Source: Dehalococcoidia bacterium
GTDB lineage: Bacteria; Chloroflexota; Dehalococcoidia; Bin125
NCBI GenBank assembly: GCA_022822855.1
Contig: JAJDYG010000010.1
Coordinates: forward strand, 1 to 41,788
Length of the DNA stretch: 41,788 bases
Reading direction: 5' to 3'
The notes under the pieces are model-generated. The model saw only the letters and a program-made list of their open reading frames with translations, did no database searches and was not told where the DNA came from. Numbering within the stretch: the first letter of the stretch is position 1; the number at the start of each line of letters is the position of its first letter. A program made the position numbers and the translations under genes. This document shows, in pieces, positions 31,958 through 39,429 of this stretch.

Positions 31958-33313
31958 TCACTGTTCGTAGGGGATGACGCCGGTGTCTTCGATACCGCCG
32001 TCGGCGGTGAAGCGCCAGATGCCGACGTAGCCTCGGGCCAGATCCCCGTTCTCGTCCCATTCGAGTGACTGAGCGGCGCCCTCGTAGTCGATGTCCTCGC
32101 CGTTGCGGGCGGCCTCGAGGCCGAGGCGGATGCTGCCGATGTCGGCCAGCACGAGCTGGCCCGGCGCGCCGCCGATCCGGCGCAGTTGGTCGCGGATCAC
32201 CGCTCCGTCGGTGGACTGCGCGGCCTCGGCGGCCAGCGCGAAGGCGAGCGCAGCGTCGTAGGCCTGCTTGGTGTAGGGGTACGCGTAGGGTCGCTCGTAC
32301 TCGTCGATGAAGGCGGCCTCCCAGAGCAGGGCGGACTCGGTGCCCGGCGCGGTACCGGGGGCGGTGCCGTGCATGTCGGCGAGGTAGTCTGCGCCGATGT
32401 CCTCGATGAGGCTGAAGTTGCGGCTGGTCGGGCCGAAGACAAACTTGTCGTAGAGGTCGTTCTCGATCGATTCACGCAGGATGATCGTGCCTTCGGGCAC
32501 GTAGGCGAGCATGACCAAAGCTTGCGGCTGGTTCTGAAGCGACTGCTGGATCTCGCTGAGGTAGGAGGCCTGCTGCGGGGCGACGGCGACCTTGACGACC
32601 TGACCGCCCCAGCTCTCAACGAACGCCTCGGCGAACGAGTCGGCGATTCCCTGCCCCCAGGCGTCGTCGCGATAGATCACGCCGACGTTCGTGTAGCCCT
32701 GCTCGTTGACCAGTTGGGCCAGCGCCGGACCCTGGACCTTGTCGTTCAGCGTTGCTCGGAAGAGGAAATCACTGTCGGCGGCGACTGCCAGTTGGGGTGA
32801 GGACGATGCCGGGGAGATCTGCGGAATCCCGGCCGGGCCGGTGATGCTCTCGGCGACTGCGATGGTGTTGGTGCTCGAATGCGCGCCGACGATCACGTGC
32901 GCGCCCTCGATATCGATCATCCGCCGGGCCTCTTCGACGGCAATCGTGGGATCGGTGTTGGTATCGCCGATCAAGAATTCGACGGGCTGGCCGAAGACGC
33001 CGCCGGCCTCGTTGATGTGCTTGATCGCGAGCAGAAACCCGTCGCGCATCTCGACACCGATCTCGGCCAATCCGCCGGTCAGGTCGCCGAGGAAGGCGAT
33101 CTTGAGCGGACCCGGCGTCGCGTCCGGTTGCGTCTGCGCGGATTGTTGTTGCGCTTGCCCTTGCTCGGCCTGCTGCTGGGTACTGGCCGTCGCAGCCTGC
33201 TCGGTCGGCTCGTCGCCGTTCGAGCAGGCTGCCAACAGCAAGGCCGCAGCGGTCGCCGCCAGGACGACGAGAGTCGCCGGGCGGAGCATGAGGCCGGTTG
33301 CGTGACGGCTCAC
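31958..33313 (-). CDS. Branched-chain-type substrate-binding lipoprotein
   Basis: A 451-residue LivJ-like lipoprotein: signal peptide with lipobox LLLAAC (Cys30), a Gln/Thr-rich linker (about 31-66), then the type I binding fold starting PLKIAFLGDLTGGLAEIGVEM. HINEAGGVFGQPVEFLIGD, FLFRATLNDKVQGPALAQL, VGVIYRDDAWGQGIADSF and KQAYDAALAFALAAEAAQ match the neighbours. The region that lines the ligand cleft in the family (VHIV/SSTNTIAVAESI, SPASSSPQL) differs from the other paralogues, consistent with a different ligand. It lies 27 bp after the fused gene, in the same transcription unit. Confidence 0.92.
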   Translation of the reverse strand: MSRHATGLMLRPATLVVLAATAAALLLAACSNGDEPTEQAATASTQQQAEQGQAQQQSAQTQPDATPGPLKIAFLGDLTGGLAEIGVEMRDGFLLAIKHINEAGGVFGQPVEFLIGDTNTDPTIAVEEARRMIDIEGAHVIVGAHSSTNTIAVAESITGPAGIPQISPASSSPQLAVAADSDFLFRATLNDKVQGPALAQLVNEQGYTNVGVIYRDDAWGQGIADSFAEAFVESWGGQVVKVAVAPQQASYLSEIQQSLQNQPQALVMLAYVPEGTIILRESIENDLYDKFVFGPTSRNFSLIEDIGADYLADMHGTAPGTAPGTESALLWEAAFIDEYERPYAYPYTKQAYDAALAFALAAEAAQSTDGAVIRDQLRRIGGAPGQLVLADIGSIRLGLEAARNGEDIDYEGAAQSLEWDENGDLARGYVGIWRFTADGGIEDTGVIPYEQ

Positions 33314-33340
33314 TTGATAGCTCAGCGGGCGACCGGCCGG

Positions 33341-35908
33341 TTACTCGGCGAGGTCGAAGGCGGTCACGCTGATCTCGACGATCTCGCCGCCCTCGTAGGC
33401 CCAGACACCGATGTATCCGGAGGTGATGTCGCCGTTCTCGTCCCAGTCGAGCGTGGTCGCTGCACCTTCGAGGTCAACCTCCCAGCCCTGGGCAACGGCC
33501 GCCAGCGCGGCGTCGACGCCCTCGCCGCCGATTGCGTATGGGTCACCCGGCGGTCCGGCGACCGTGCGCAGGCTGTCGCGGATCGCGGCCGGATCGACCG
33601 AGCCGGCGGCCTGCGCGGCCACGCCGATCGCCACGGCCGCGTCGTAGGCTTCCGCGACGAAGGGCAGCGGGCTCAGTTCGCCGTACTCGGCGATGTAAGA
33701 CTCGTTGAAGAGCAGCAAGGCGGGCGAGCCCGGGCCCGGCGAGGGCGCGGTGCCTCTCATGCCTTCGAGGTACTCGCCGCCGATGGCATCGACCAACTCC
33801 TGACTCTTGCTGCCGTCGACGAAGAGGAACTCGTCGAACAGACCTTGCTCAAGCGCCTCGCGGATGAAGATCTCAGCTTCCTGCGGGAACGCGATCACGA
33901 TGAGCACTTCGGCGTCGTTGTCGGCCGCCTGCTGCAGCTCGGCCAGGTAGGTCGCCTGTCGCGGCTCGATCGAGACGACGTTGGCGGCGCCGCCCCAGGC
34001 GTCGTTGAAGGCTTCGGCCAGGCCCTGGCCGTAGGGGTCGTTGAGGAAGATCACGCCGACGTTGCTGTAGCCCTGATCGGCGGCGAGCTGCGCCAGAACC
34101 GGGCCCTGAGCGGCGTCGGAGACGGTGCTGCGGAAGAGGAAGTCGTTGTCCTCGGCGATGGTCAACTGCGGCGAGGTCGCTGACGGAGAGATGACCAGCA
34201 CGCCCGCGTCGGCCGCGACCGACTCCACGACGGCCAGCGTGATCGAGGAGGCCAGCGGCCCGACGATCGCGTGGACGCCTTCGACCTCGATCAGTCGCCG
34301 AGTCTCCTCGGTCGCCTGGGTCGGATCGAGAGCGGTGTCGCCAATCACAAGTTGGACCGGGTGGCCAAGCACGCCGCCGGCGTCGTTGAGCTGCTTGATC
34401 GCCAGATCAACACCGGTCTGGATGCTCGGACCGAACTCGGCCAGCGGGCCGGAGAAGTCGGCCAGCAGTCCGATCTTGAGCGGCTCGTCCGAGACGATCG
34501 GCTCTGCCTGGTCGTCCGCCGACGCGCTGGGCGTGGCCACGATCGGCCCGCCGCTGAGATCGAAGGCGGTCACGCTGACCTCTTCGATCGTCCCCTCGGC
34601 GTACTGCCAGACGCCGATGAAACCGGTCGCGATGTCGCCCGCGGCGTCGAAGTCGACCGAGGTGGATGCGCCGGCGAAGTCGACATCGTCTCTCGCGCGG
34701 ATCGCCGCGAGAGCGTCGGCGACGCCGCTGGCGCCGGCCTGGAACGCGCTGCCCGGCGGGCCCGCGACCGTGCGCAGGCTGTCGCGGATGGCGGCTCGGT
34801 CGTCCTGGCCCGCGTGTTCGGCGGCGAGCGCTACAACGACGGCTGCGTCGTAAGTCTGGGCGACGAACGGTTCGTCCGCGCCCTCCCCGAACTCGGCAGC
34901 GAAGTCTGCTCGGTAGTTGCGCAACGCCTCGGTTTCGGGGCCCGAGACCGGCGCCGTGCCCTGCATGCCGTTCAGGTACTGGCCGCCGATCGCGTCAATC
35001 AGGTCCTGGCTCTTGTTGCCGTCGGTGAAGATGAAGTGGTCGAACAGCCCGTTCTCCAGCGACTCGCGGATGAAGACTTCCGACTCGGGCGGGAAGGCCA
35101 CTGCGATCAACGCCTCCATGCCGCCCTCCGCCGCTTGCTGGAGCTCGGCGAGGTATGAAGTGCGGCCGACCTCGATCGCGACGAAGTTGGCGCTGCCGCC
35201 CCACGAGGCCTCGAAGGCGTCGGCCAGTCCCTGTCCCCAGGCGTCGTTGCGGAACAGGACGCCAACGCGGCTGAGTCCTTGATCGGCCGCCAGTTGGGCC
35301 AGCACCGGACCTTGCGCGGCGTCGGACGGTGAACTGCGGAAGAGGAAGTCGTTGTCCTCCGCGATCGTGAGCTGGGGCGAGGTTGCAGAAGGAGAAACGA
35401 CCAGTACGCCGGCATCGGCAGCGACGGACTCGACCACGGCCAGGGTGATCGAGGACGCCAGCGGCCCGACGATCGCGTGCACGCCCTCGACCTCAATCAG
35501 TCGGCGAGCTTCCTCGGTCGCCTGTGTCGGGTCGAGAGCGGTGTCGCCGAAGACGATCTCAACCGGCTGACCCCAGACGCCGCCCGCGGCGTTGACGTGG
35601 CGGATCGCCAGTTCGAAGCCGCGCTGCATCGAGAGGCCGTACTCGGCCAGTCCGCCCGAGAAGTCGGCCAGGAAGGCAATCTTGAACGGACCATCCACGG
35701 CCGGGGCCGCGGGCTGATCCTGTTGGTCCTGCTGCTGGCGCGCCGGAGCGGCGGTCGTCGTGCTTTGCTGTTCATCCTGCTGCTGTTCCGCGACAGCTTG
35801 TTGCTGCTGCGACTGTTGTTGCTCATCGTCGCTACAGGCGGCGAACAGGCCGACCGCCAGTGCCACCAGCAGGCTCAGGCCGACAATCTTGAGAAGCGAT
35901 GAATTCAC
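33341..35908 (-). CDS. Tandem-fused branched-chain-type substrate-binding lipoprotein (two binding domains)
   Basis: An 855-residue lipoprotein, about twice the family length. Signal peptide with lipobox LFAAC (Cys25), Gln-rich linker (about 30-65), binding domain 1 (about 75-450), linker with PSASADDQAEP, and binding domain 2 (about 477-853). The domains are in register at an offset of 402 residues (1206 bp). Long stretches such as RLIEVEGVHAIVGPLASS and SPSATSPQLTIAEDNDFLFR are shared exactly or nearly so, indicating recent internal duplication or gene conversion. No signal peptide or stop lies between the halves. It is the first gene of the four-gene receptor cluster, preceded by a nested dyad at 35931-35971. 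Confidence 0.9.
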   Translation of the reverse strand: MNSSLLKIVGLSLLVALAVGLFAACSDDEQQQSQQQQAVAEQQQDEQQSTTTAAPARQQQDQQDQPAAPAVDGPFKIAFLADFSGGLAEYGLSMQRGFELAIRHVNAAGGVWGQPVEIVFGDTALDPTQATEEARRLIEVEGVHAIVGPLASSITLAVVESVAADAGVLVVSPSATSPQLTIAEDNDFLFRSSPSDAAQGPVLAQLAADQGLSRVGVLFRNDAWGQGLADAFEASWGGSANFVAIEVGRTSYLAELQQAAEGGMEALIAVAFPPESEVFIRESLENGLFDHFIFTDGNKSQDLIDAIGGQYLNGMQGTAPVSGPETEALRNYRADFAAEFGEGADEPFVAQTYDAAVVVALAAEHAGQDDRAAIRDSLRTVAGPPGSAFQAGASGVADALAAIRARDDVDFAGASTSVDFDAAGDIATGFIGVWQYAEGTIEEVSVTAFDLSGGPIVATPSASADDQAEPIVSDEPLKIGLLADFSGPLAEFGPSIQTGVDLAIKQLNDAGGVLGHPVQLVIGDTALDPTQATEETRRLIEVEGVHAIVGPLASSITLAVVESVAADAGVLVISPSATSPQLTIAEDNDFLFRSTVSDAAQGPVLAQLAADQGYSNVGVIFLNDPYGQGLAEAFNDAWGGAANVVSIEPRQATYLAELQQAADNDAEVLIVIAFPQEAEIFIREALEQGLFDEFLFVDGSKSQELVDAIGGEYLEGMRGTAPSPGPGSPALLLFNESYIAEYGELSPLPFVAEAYDAAVAIGVAAQAAGSVDPAAIRDSLRTVAGPPGDPYAIGGEGVDAALAAVAQGWEVDLEGAATTLDWDENGDITSGYIGVWAYEGGEIVEISVTAFDLAE

Positions 35909-35930
35909 GGCGCACCATCTTTCCTAATGA

Positions 35931-35971
35931 GATCGATAGAGCTTGCTTATGTAAGCGTAATGTTATCGATC
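35931..35971 (-). promoter_or_regulatory. Nested dyad in leader of binding-protein cluster
   Basis: Outer arms GATCGATA (35931-35938) and TATCGATC (35964-35971) are exact inverted repeats centred on 35951. Inside them GCTTA (35945-35949) and TAAGC (35952-35956) form a second inverted repeat with almost the same centre. The dyad ends 23 bases before the start codon of the fused receptor gene, just upstream of its AGGAAAG ribosome site. It could be an operator or an RNA hairpin controlling translation. A weaker inverted repeat CTCGTT/AACGAG lies at 36014-36035. Confidence 0.55.
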
Positions 35972-36059
35972 GCGATTCGGCACGCACCAGCCAAATCACG
36001 ACTCGAAACTCACCTCGTTTATCGAGTGTAACGAGAGCGACGCTGCAGGAAGAACCTGA

Positions 36060-37007
36060 TCAGCTGTCGAACGCGCTCAGAATCTCGGCATCGAACTGCT
36101 CGAAGAGCCGAGGATTGTTCGGGATCGATTCGAAGACGAATCCCTGGATCCCGACCGCCTCGTACTGCTCGAACACCCTGATCAGGTGCTCGGCCGGACC
36201 GATCGGCAGATGTTGCACTTCGTCCTCCGGCATGCCTTCGCCGTGGATCTGTCGCAGCCGGTCGATCTTGTGCTGTTCGTAGACCAGCGCCGGTCGCATC
36301 ACGGTTGTCAAAGTGATCTCCGAGGGATCGCGGCCCGCTTCGGCGCAGTGCCGGTGAATCACCTCGATCAGTCGAGCGACCTCTTCCGGCGTACCGCGGA
36401 TATTGCAGATGTCGCCATGCCGCGCCAGCGTCCGCAGCGTCCGGCGCTCGCCGTTGCCGCCGATCATGATCTGAACGAACCCGCCGGGATGATCGGGATG
36501 CACTCGGGGAGCGAAGGGAGCGTTGTTGAGTTGGTAGTGCTCGCCCTCGTAGTCGACCCTCCCCTCGGAGTGGAGCAACGCGCGGATCAACTCCGTCGCC
36601 TCCTCCAGGCGGTCTGACCGCTCTTTGATCGAGGGGAAGTTCCAACCGTAGAAGCCATGCTCTCGCGCATGCCCTGCTGCGCCGAGTCCCAGAATCGCCC
36701 GCCCACCCGTGTTGTGATCCAACGTTGCGGTCATCTTCGCGACCAGGCTGGGACTCCGATACGTCACCGCCGAGACCAGCGTGCCCAGCATCAGATTCGA
36801 GGTCGCTTCGCCGAGCGCGGCCAGCGTCATCCAGCCCTCGAGCGAATCGCCCGTCTCGTCCATGAAATCCAGCGGCGGGACGAAGTGGTCATAGGTCCAG
36901 GCCGAATGCCAGCGCGTCGCGTCCATCGTCTGCGCCACGTCGCGCATCAGCGAGAAATCGGTCTGGTTGCCGGGGATCTGCGCCCCGAAGGTGAGTCGCA
37001 TGGTCAT
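36060..37007 (-). CDS. LLM-class (F420-type) oxidoreductase, tandem copy A
   Basis: A 315-residue luciferase-like protein, co-linear without gaps with the next gene (about 79% identical by my by-eye count). Shared signatures include AWTYDHFVPP (about 36-45), LVSAVTYRSP, IMIGGNGERRTLRTLARHGDICN and PIGPAEHLI. In the cofactor-proximal segment this copy reads GLGAAGHAREHGF where copy B and most family members have GLGxxWHxxEH, so the Trp and the following Glu are lost. It lies downstream of copy B by 21 bp in one transcription unit and ends 151 bp before the receptor cluster on the same strand. Confidence 0.88.
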   Translation of the reverse strand: MTMRLTFGAQIPGNQTDFSLMRDVAQTMDATRWHSAWTYDHFVPPLDFMDETGDSLEGWMTLAALGEATSNLMLGTLVSAVTYRSPSLVAKMTATLDHNTGGRAILGLGAAGHAREHGFYGWNFPSIKERSDRLEEATELIRALLHSEGRVDYEGEHYQLNNAPFAPRVHPDHPGGFVQIMIGGNGERRTLRTLARHGDICNIRGTPEEVARLIEVIHRHCAEAGRDPSEITLTTVMRPALVYEQHKIDRLRQIHGEGMPEDEVQHLPIGPAEHLIRVFEQYEAVGIQGFVFESIPNNPRLFEQFDAEILSAFDS

Positions 37008-37028
37008 CGTCGCATGCCGTTCCTTGCG

Positions 37029-37976
37029 TCAGTCGTCGAACACGCTCAGCACCAGCTCATCGAACTGCTCATACAGCCGCGGATTGTTCGGGATCGATTC
37101 AAACACGAACCCGCTGATCCCGATCGCCTCGTACTCCTGGAACAGGCTGATCAGATGCTCGGCCGGACCGATCGGCAGACGGGTTCGCTGCTCGTCCGAC
37201 ATGCCCTCGCCGTGGACCTCGCGCAGCCGGTCGATCTTGTGCTGCTCATCCACGAGCGCCGGTCGCATGACCGTGGTCAGGGTGATCTCCGAGGGATCGC
37301 GGCCCGCGTCTCGGCAATGTCCGTGGATCACGTCGATCATCTCCGCCACCTGCTCCGGTGTCCCGCGCACGTTGCAGATGTCCCCGTAGCGGCCCAGCGT
37401 GCGCAGCGTTCGCTTCGCCCCGTTGCCGCCGATCATGATCTCGATCGCCCCGCCCGGATGGTCGGGATGCACGCGCGGCGCAAACGGCGCGTGATCGAGC
37501 CGGTAGTACTTGCCTTCGAACTGCACCGGTCCGTCGGAGCGGAACAACGCCCGAATCAGCGCCGTCGCCTCCTCCAGCCGGTCCGATCGTTCCCGCAGCT
37601 CCGGGAAATCCCAGCCGTAGGCGGCGTGCTCGCGCTCGTGCCAGGCCGCGCCCAGCCCAAGGATCGCCCGCCCGCCGGTGTTGTGATCCATGGTGGCGGT
37701 CATCTTGGCCAGCAGGCCGGGGTTGCGATAGGTCACACCCGATACCAGCGTGCCCAGCATCAGGGTGCTCGTCGCCTCTCCCAGCGCGGCCAGCGTCATC
37801 CAGCCCTCGAGCGAGTCCTGCGTCTCGTCCATGAAGACCAGCGGAGGCACAAAGTGGTCATACGTCCAGGCCGACGACCAGCGCGTCGCGTCCATGGTCT
37901 GCGCCACATCGCGCATCAGCGAGAAATCGGTCGAGTTGCCGGGAATCTGCGCCCCGAACGTCATCCGCATGGTCAT
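37029..37976 (-). CDS. LLM-class (F420-type) oxidoreductase, tandem copy B
   Basis: A 315-residue paralogue of copy A that keeps the canonical GLGAAWHEREHAAYGW segment. AWTYDHFVPP, VSGVTYRNPGLLAKM, IMIGGNGAKRTLRTLGRYGDICN and SGFVFESIPNNPRL are shared. It is the upstream gene of the pair. Its 5' region contains a palindromic repeat (38001-38040). The substrate is unknown. Most probably copy B carries the ancestral activity and copy A has diverged. Confidence 0.9.
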   Translation of the reverse strand: MTMRMTFGAQIPGNSTDFSLMRDVAQTMDATRWSSAWTYDHFVPPLVFMDETQDSLEGWMTLAALGEATSTLMLGTLVSGVTYRNPGLLAKMTATMDHNTGGRAILGLGAAWHEREHAAYGWDFPELRERSDRLEEATALIRALFRSDGPVQFEGKYYRLDHAPFAPRVHPDHPGGAIEIMIGGNGAKRTLRTLGRYGDICNVRGTPEQVAEMIDVIHGHCRDAGRDPSEITLTTVMRPALVDEQHKIDRLREVHGEGMSDEQRTRLPIGPAEHLISLFQEYEAIGISGFVFESIPNNPRLYEQFDELVLSVFDD

Positions 37977-38141
37977 AGAAACTGCTCCTGTATCTTCATT
38001 TCTCCCCCCGCGCAGCGGGGGGAGATGTCACGGAGTGACAGAGGGGGGCTCCCTTCCGTCGCCTCTCCGGTGCTCTCCCGCAGCCTAGTTGCCCTTGTTC
38101 GGAAACGGGTATCGTCGTGATCGAGTTGGTGACCCGGAGGA
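37977..38141. repeat. Palindromic repeat in divergent intergenic region
   Basis: TCTCCCCCCGC (38001-38011) pairs with GCGGGGGGAGA (38015-38025), followed directly by TGTCAC (38026-38031) pairing with GTGACA (38035-38040), then GAGGGGGGCT. This is the clearest uninterrupted copy of the window's CCCCCTC repeat class. It lies between divergent genes, so promoters of both must sit beside it; none is convincing. CGGAGG at 38135-38140 belongs to hicB. Confidence 0.75.
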
Positions 38142-38390
38142 ATGGAGACTGAAGTGGCGAAGCAGTATCGGTTGGCTTACACGATGCGACCGCCGTCCTA
38201 CGACACCGAGGACAAGTATCTGGCGGAAATCCCAGCCCTGCCAGGTTGTAAAGCCTGGGGCGACACCCCAGAGGAAGCGCTCTGGATCCTGGAAAGCGTG
38301 GCGGAGGCATTCATCGACTCGTACAAAGAACGAGGCAAGCCGCTGCCTGAAGAGATCTGCAGGGCCGGGGAGATCGTGGTCGCGGCTTGA
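38142..38390 (+). CDS. hicB: HicB-like antitoxin
   Basis: An 82-residue protein with the partial RNase-H-like HicB fold: DKYLAEIPALPGCKAWGDTPEEALWILESVAEAFIDSYKERGKPLPEE. It has no extra C-terminal DNA-binding domain, as in the short HicB class. The ATG at 38142 is only one base from the GGAGG, so initiation at GTG 38154 (GGAG six bases upstream) is a good alternative. Its stop overlaps the TTG start of the toxin gene (TTGA). It presumably binds and blocks the downstream HicA. Confidence 0.8.
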   Translation: METEVAKQYRLAYTMRPPSYDTEDKYLAEIPALPGCKAWGDTPEEALWILESVAEAFIDSYKERGKPLPEEICRAGEIVVAA

Positions 38391-38596
38391 CCCATCGCGA
38401 ACTCACGCGCAAGCTGCGCCGACTCGGCTGCGAGTTCAACAGACAGGGACGCGGTTCCCATGAGATTTGGTTGAATCCCGTCACGGATACAGAGGCAACT
38501 GTGCCAAACTGGGGGCCCAAAGACCTCCGACCTGGAACGATTCGATCGATTGTCCGTGAACTTGGACTTGAGTGGTCGGAGTTTCGACGCGCCTGA
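38387..38596 (+). CDS. hicA: HicA-like mRNA interferase toxin
   Basis: A 69-residue double-stranded-RNA-binding-fold toxin. The segment LRRLGCEFNRQGRGSHEIWLNP contains the GSH motif with the catalytic histidine, and RPGTIRSIVRELGLEWSEF is the usual C-terminal helix. It starts at TTG 38387, overlapping the hicB stop by three bases. The order is antitoxin then toxin, the reverse of the classical hicA-hicB operon but common in many genomes. It converges on the enoyl-CoA hydratase gene 29 bp away. Confidence 0.82.
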   Translation: MTHRELTRKLRRLGCEFNRQGRGSHEIWLNPVTDTEATVPNWGPKDLRPGTIRSIVRELGLEWSEFRRA

Positions 38597-38625
38597 ATGA
38601 CCGTCGCCAGGGCGGGAGCGTATTC

Positions 38626-39429
38626 TCAGTTGCCCTTGTAGATCGGCGGACGCTTTTCGGCGAACGCTTTCGGACCTTCCTTGAAGTCCTCTGTCTTGCG
38701 AATGTGCGCCGAGAGCAGCTCCTCCATGCGGATACCTTCGTCAATCGGCAATGACAGACCGCGCACCGCCGCCTCCTTGATCGCCCGCTGGGTCAGCGGA
38801 GCGCCGGCGGTCAGCTTCTCGGCCCAGGCGCGGGCCGTTGGCATCACCTCGTCGGCGGGCACGACGCGATTGACCAATCCCACCGTCTCCGCCCGTTGCG
38901 CGTCGATGTGCTCGCCCATCAACAGCAACTCCATTGCCACGGTCCAGGGCAGCTGCCGAGTCAGCCGCTGCGTCGCTCCCAGCGTCGGCACGATGCCTCG
39001 AATCACCTCGGGCAGACCGAACTGGGCATGCTCCGCCGCAATCCTTAGATCGCAGGCCGAGAGCAGCGTCAAACCGGCCGCCAGGCAGTAGCCATTGACT
39101 GCCGCGATCATCGGCTTCCAGATCTGCATCCCGCCGTCAATCGTGTGCCTGAGCGACGGCTGGAAGACCGGCCAGTTGATGTTCTCGGCGCCCGGCCGCG
39201 TCGGGATCGTCTTCTTCAGGTCTGCCCCGGCGCAGAAGGCGCGGTCGCCCGCGCCGGTCACGATGCCGACCCAGATGTCCGGGTTGTCCCGAATCTCAAC
39301 CCAGATGTCCGCCAGCGAGGCGATCAGGTCGGGGTCGAGGGCGTTCATCGCCTCGGGACGGTTGAGAGTGACGGTGGCGACGTGGTCGGAGAGTTCGAAG
39401 GTGGCGGTCTCGGTCGTGAGGTCGGTCAT
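38626..39429 (-). CDS. Enoyl-CoA hydratase/isomerase family protein
   Basis: A 267-residue crotonase-fold protein of normal length. The oxyanion-hole segment AFCAGADL (64-71) and the LPEVIRGIVPTLGATQRL segment with Glu141 are present. The first catalytic glutamate of classical hydratases, expected in the GGGxE position, is Thr121 (AAGLTLLSACD), so plain hydration is doubtful; an isomerase or another crotonase reaction is possible. The N-terminal NRPEAMNAL is typical. Its ATG overlaps the antiporter stop by four bases (ATGA), so it is translated after the antiporter. Confidence 0.88.
   Translation of the reverse strand: MTDLTTETATFELSDHVATVTLNRPEAMNALDPDLIASLADIWVEIRDNPDIWVGIVTGAGDRAFCAGADLKKTIPTRPGAENINWPVFQPSLRHTIDGGMQIWKPMIAAVNGYCLAAGLTLLSACDLRIAAEHAQFGLPEVIRGIVPTLGATQRLTRQLPWTVAMELLLMGEHIDAQRAETVGLVNRVVPADEVMPTARAWAEKLTAGAPLTQRAIKEAAVRGLSLPIDEGIRMEELLSAHIRKTEDFKEGPKAFAEKRPPIYKGN

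Noticed and set aside
30670..34183. Long plus-strand frames opposite the receptor genes
   Set aside because: Antisense shadows of the binding-protein genes, themselves repeated because those genes are paralogous.
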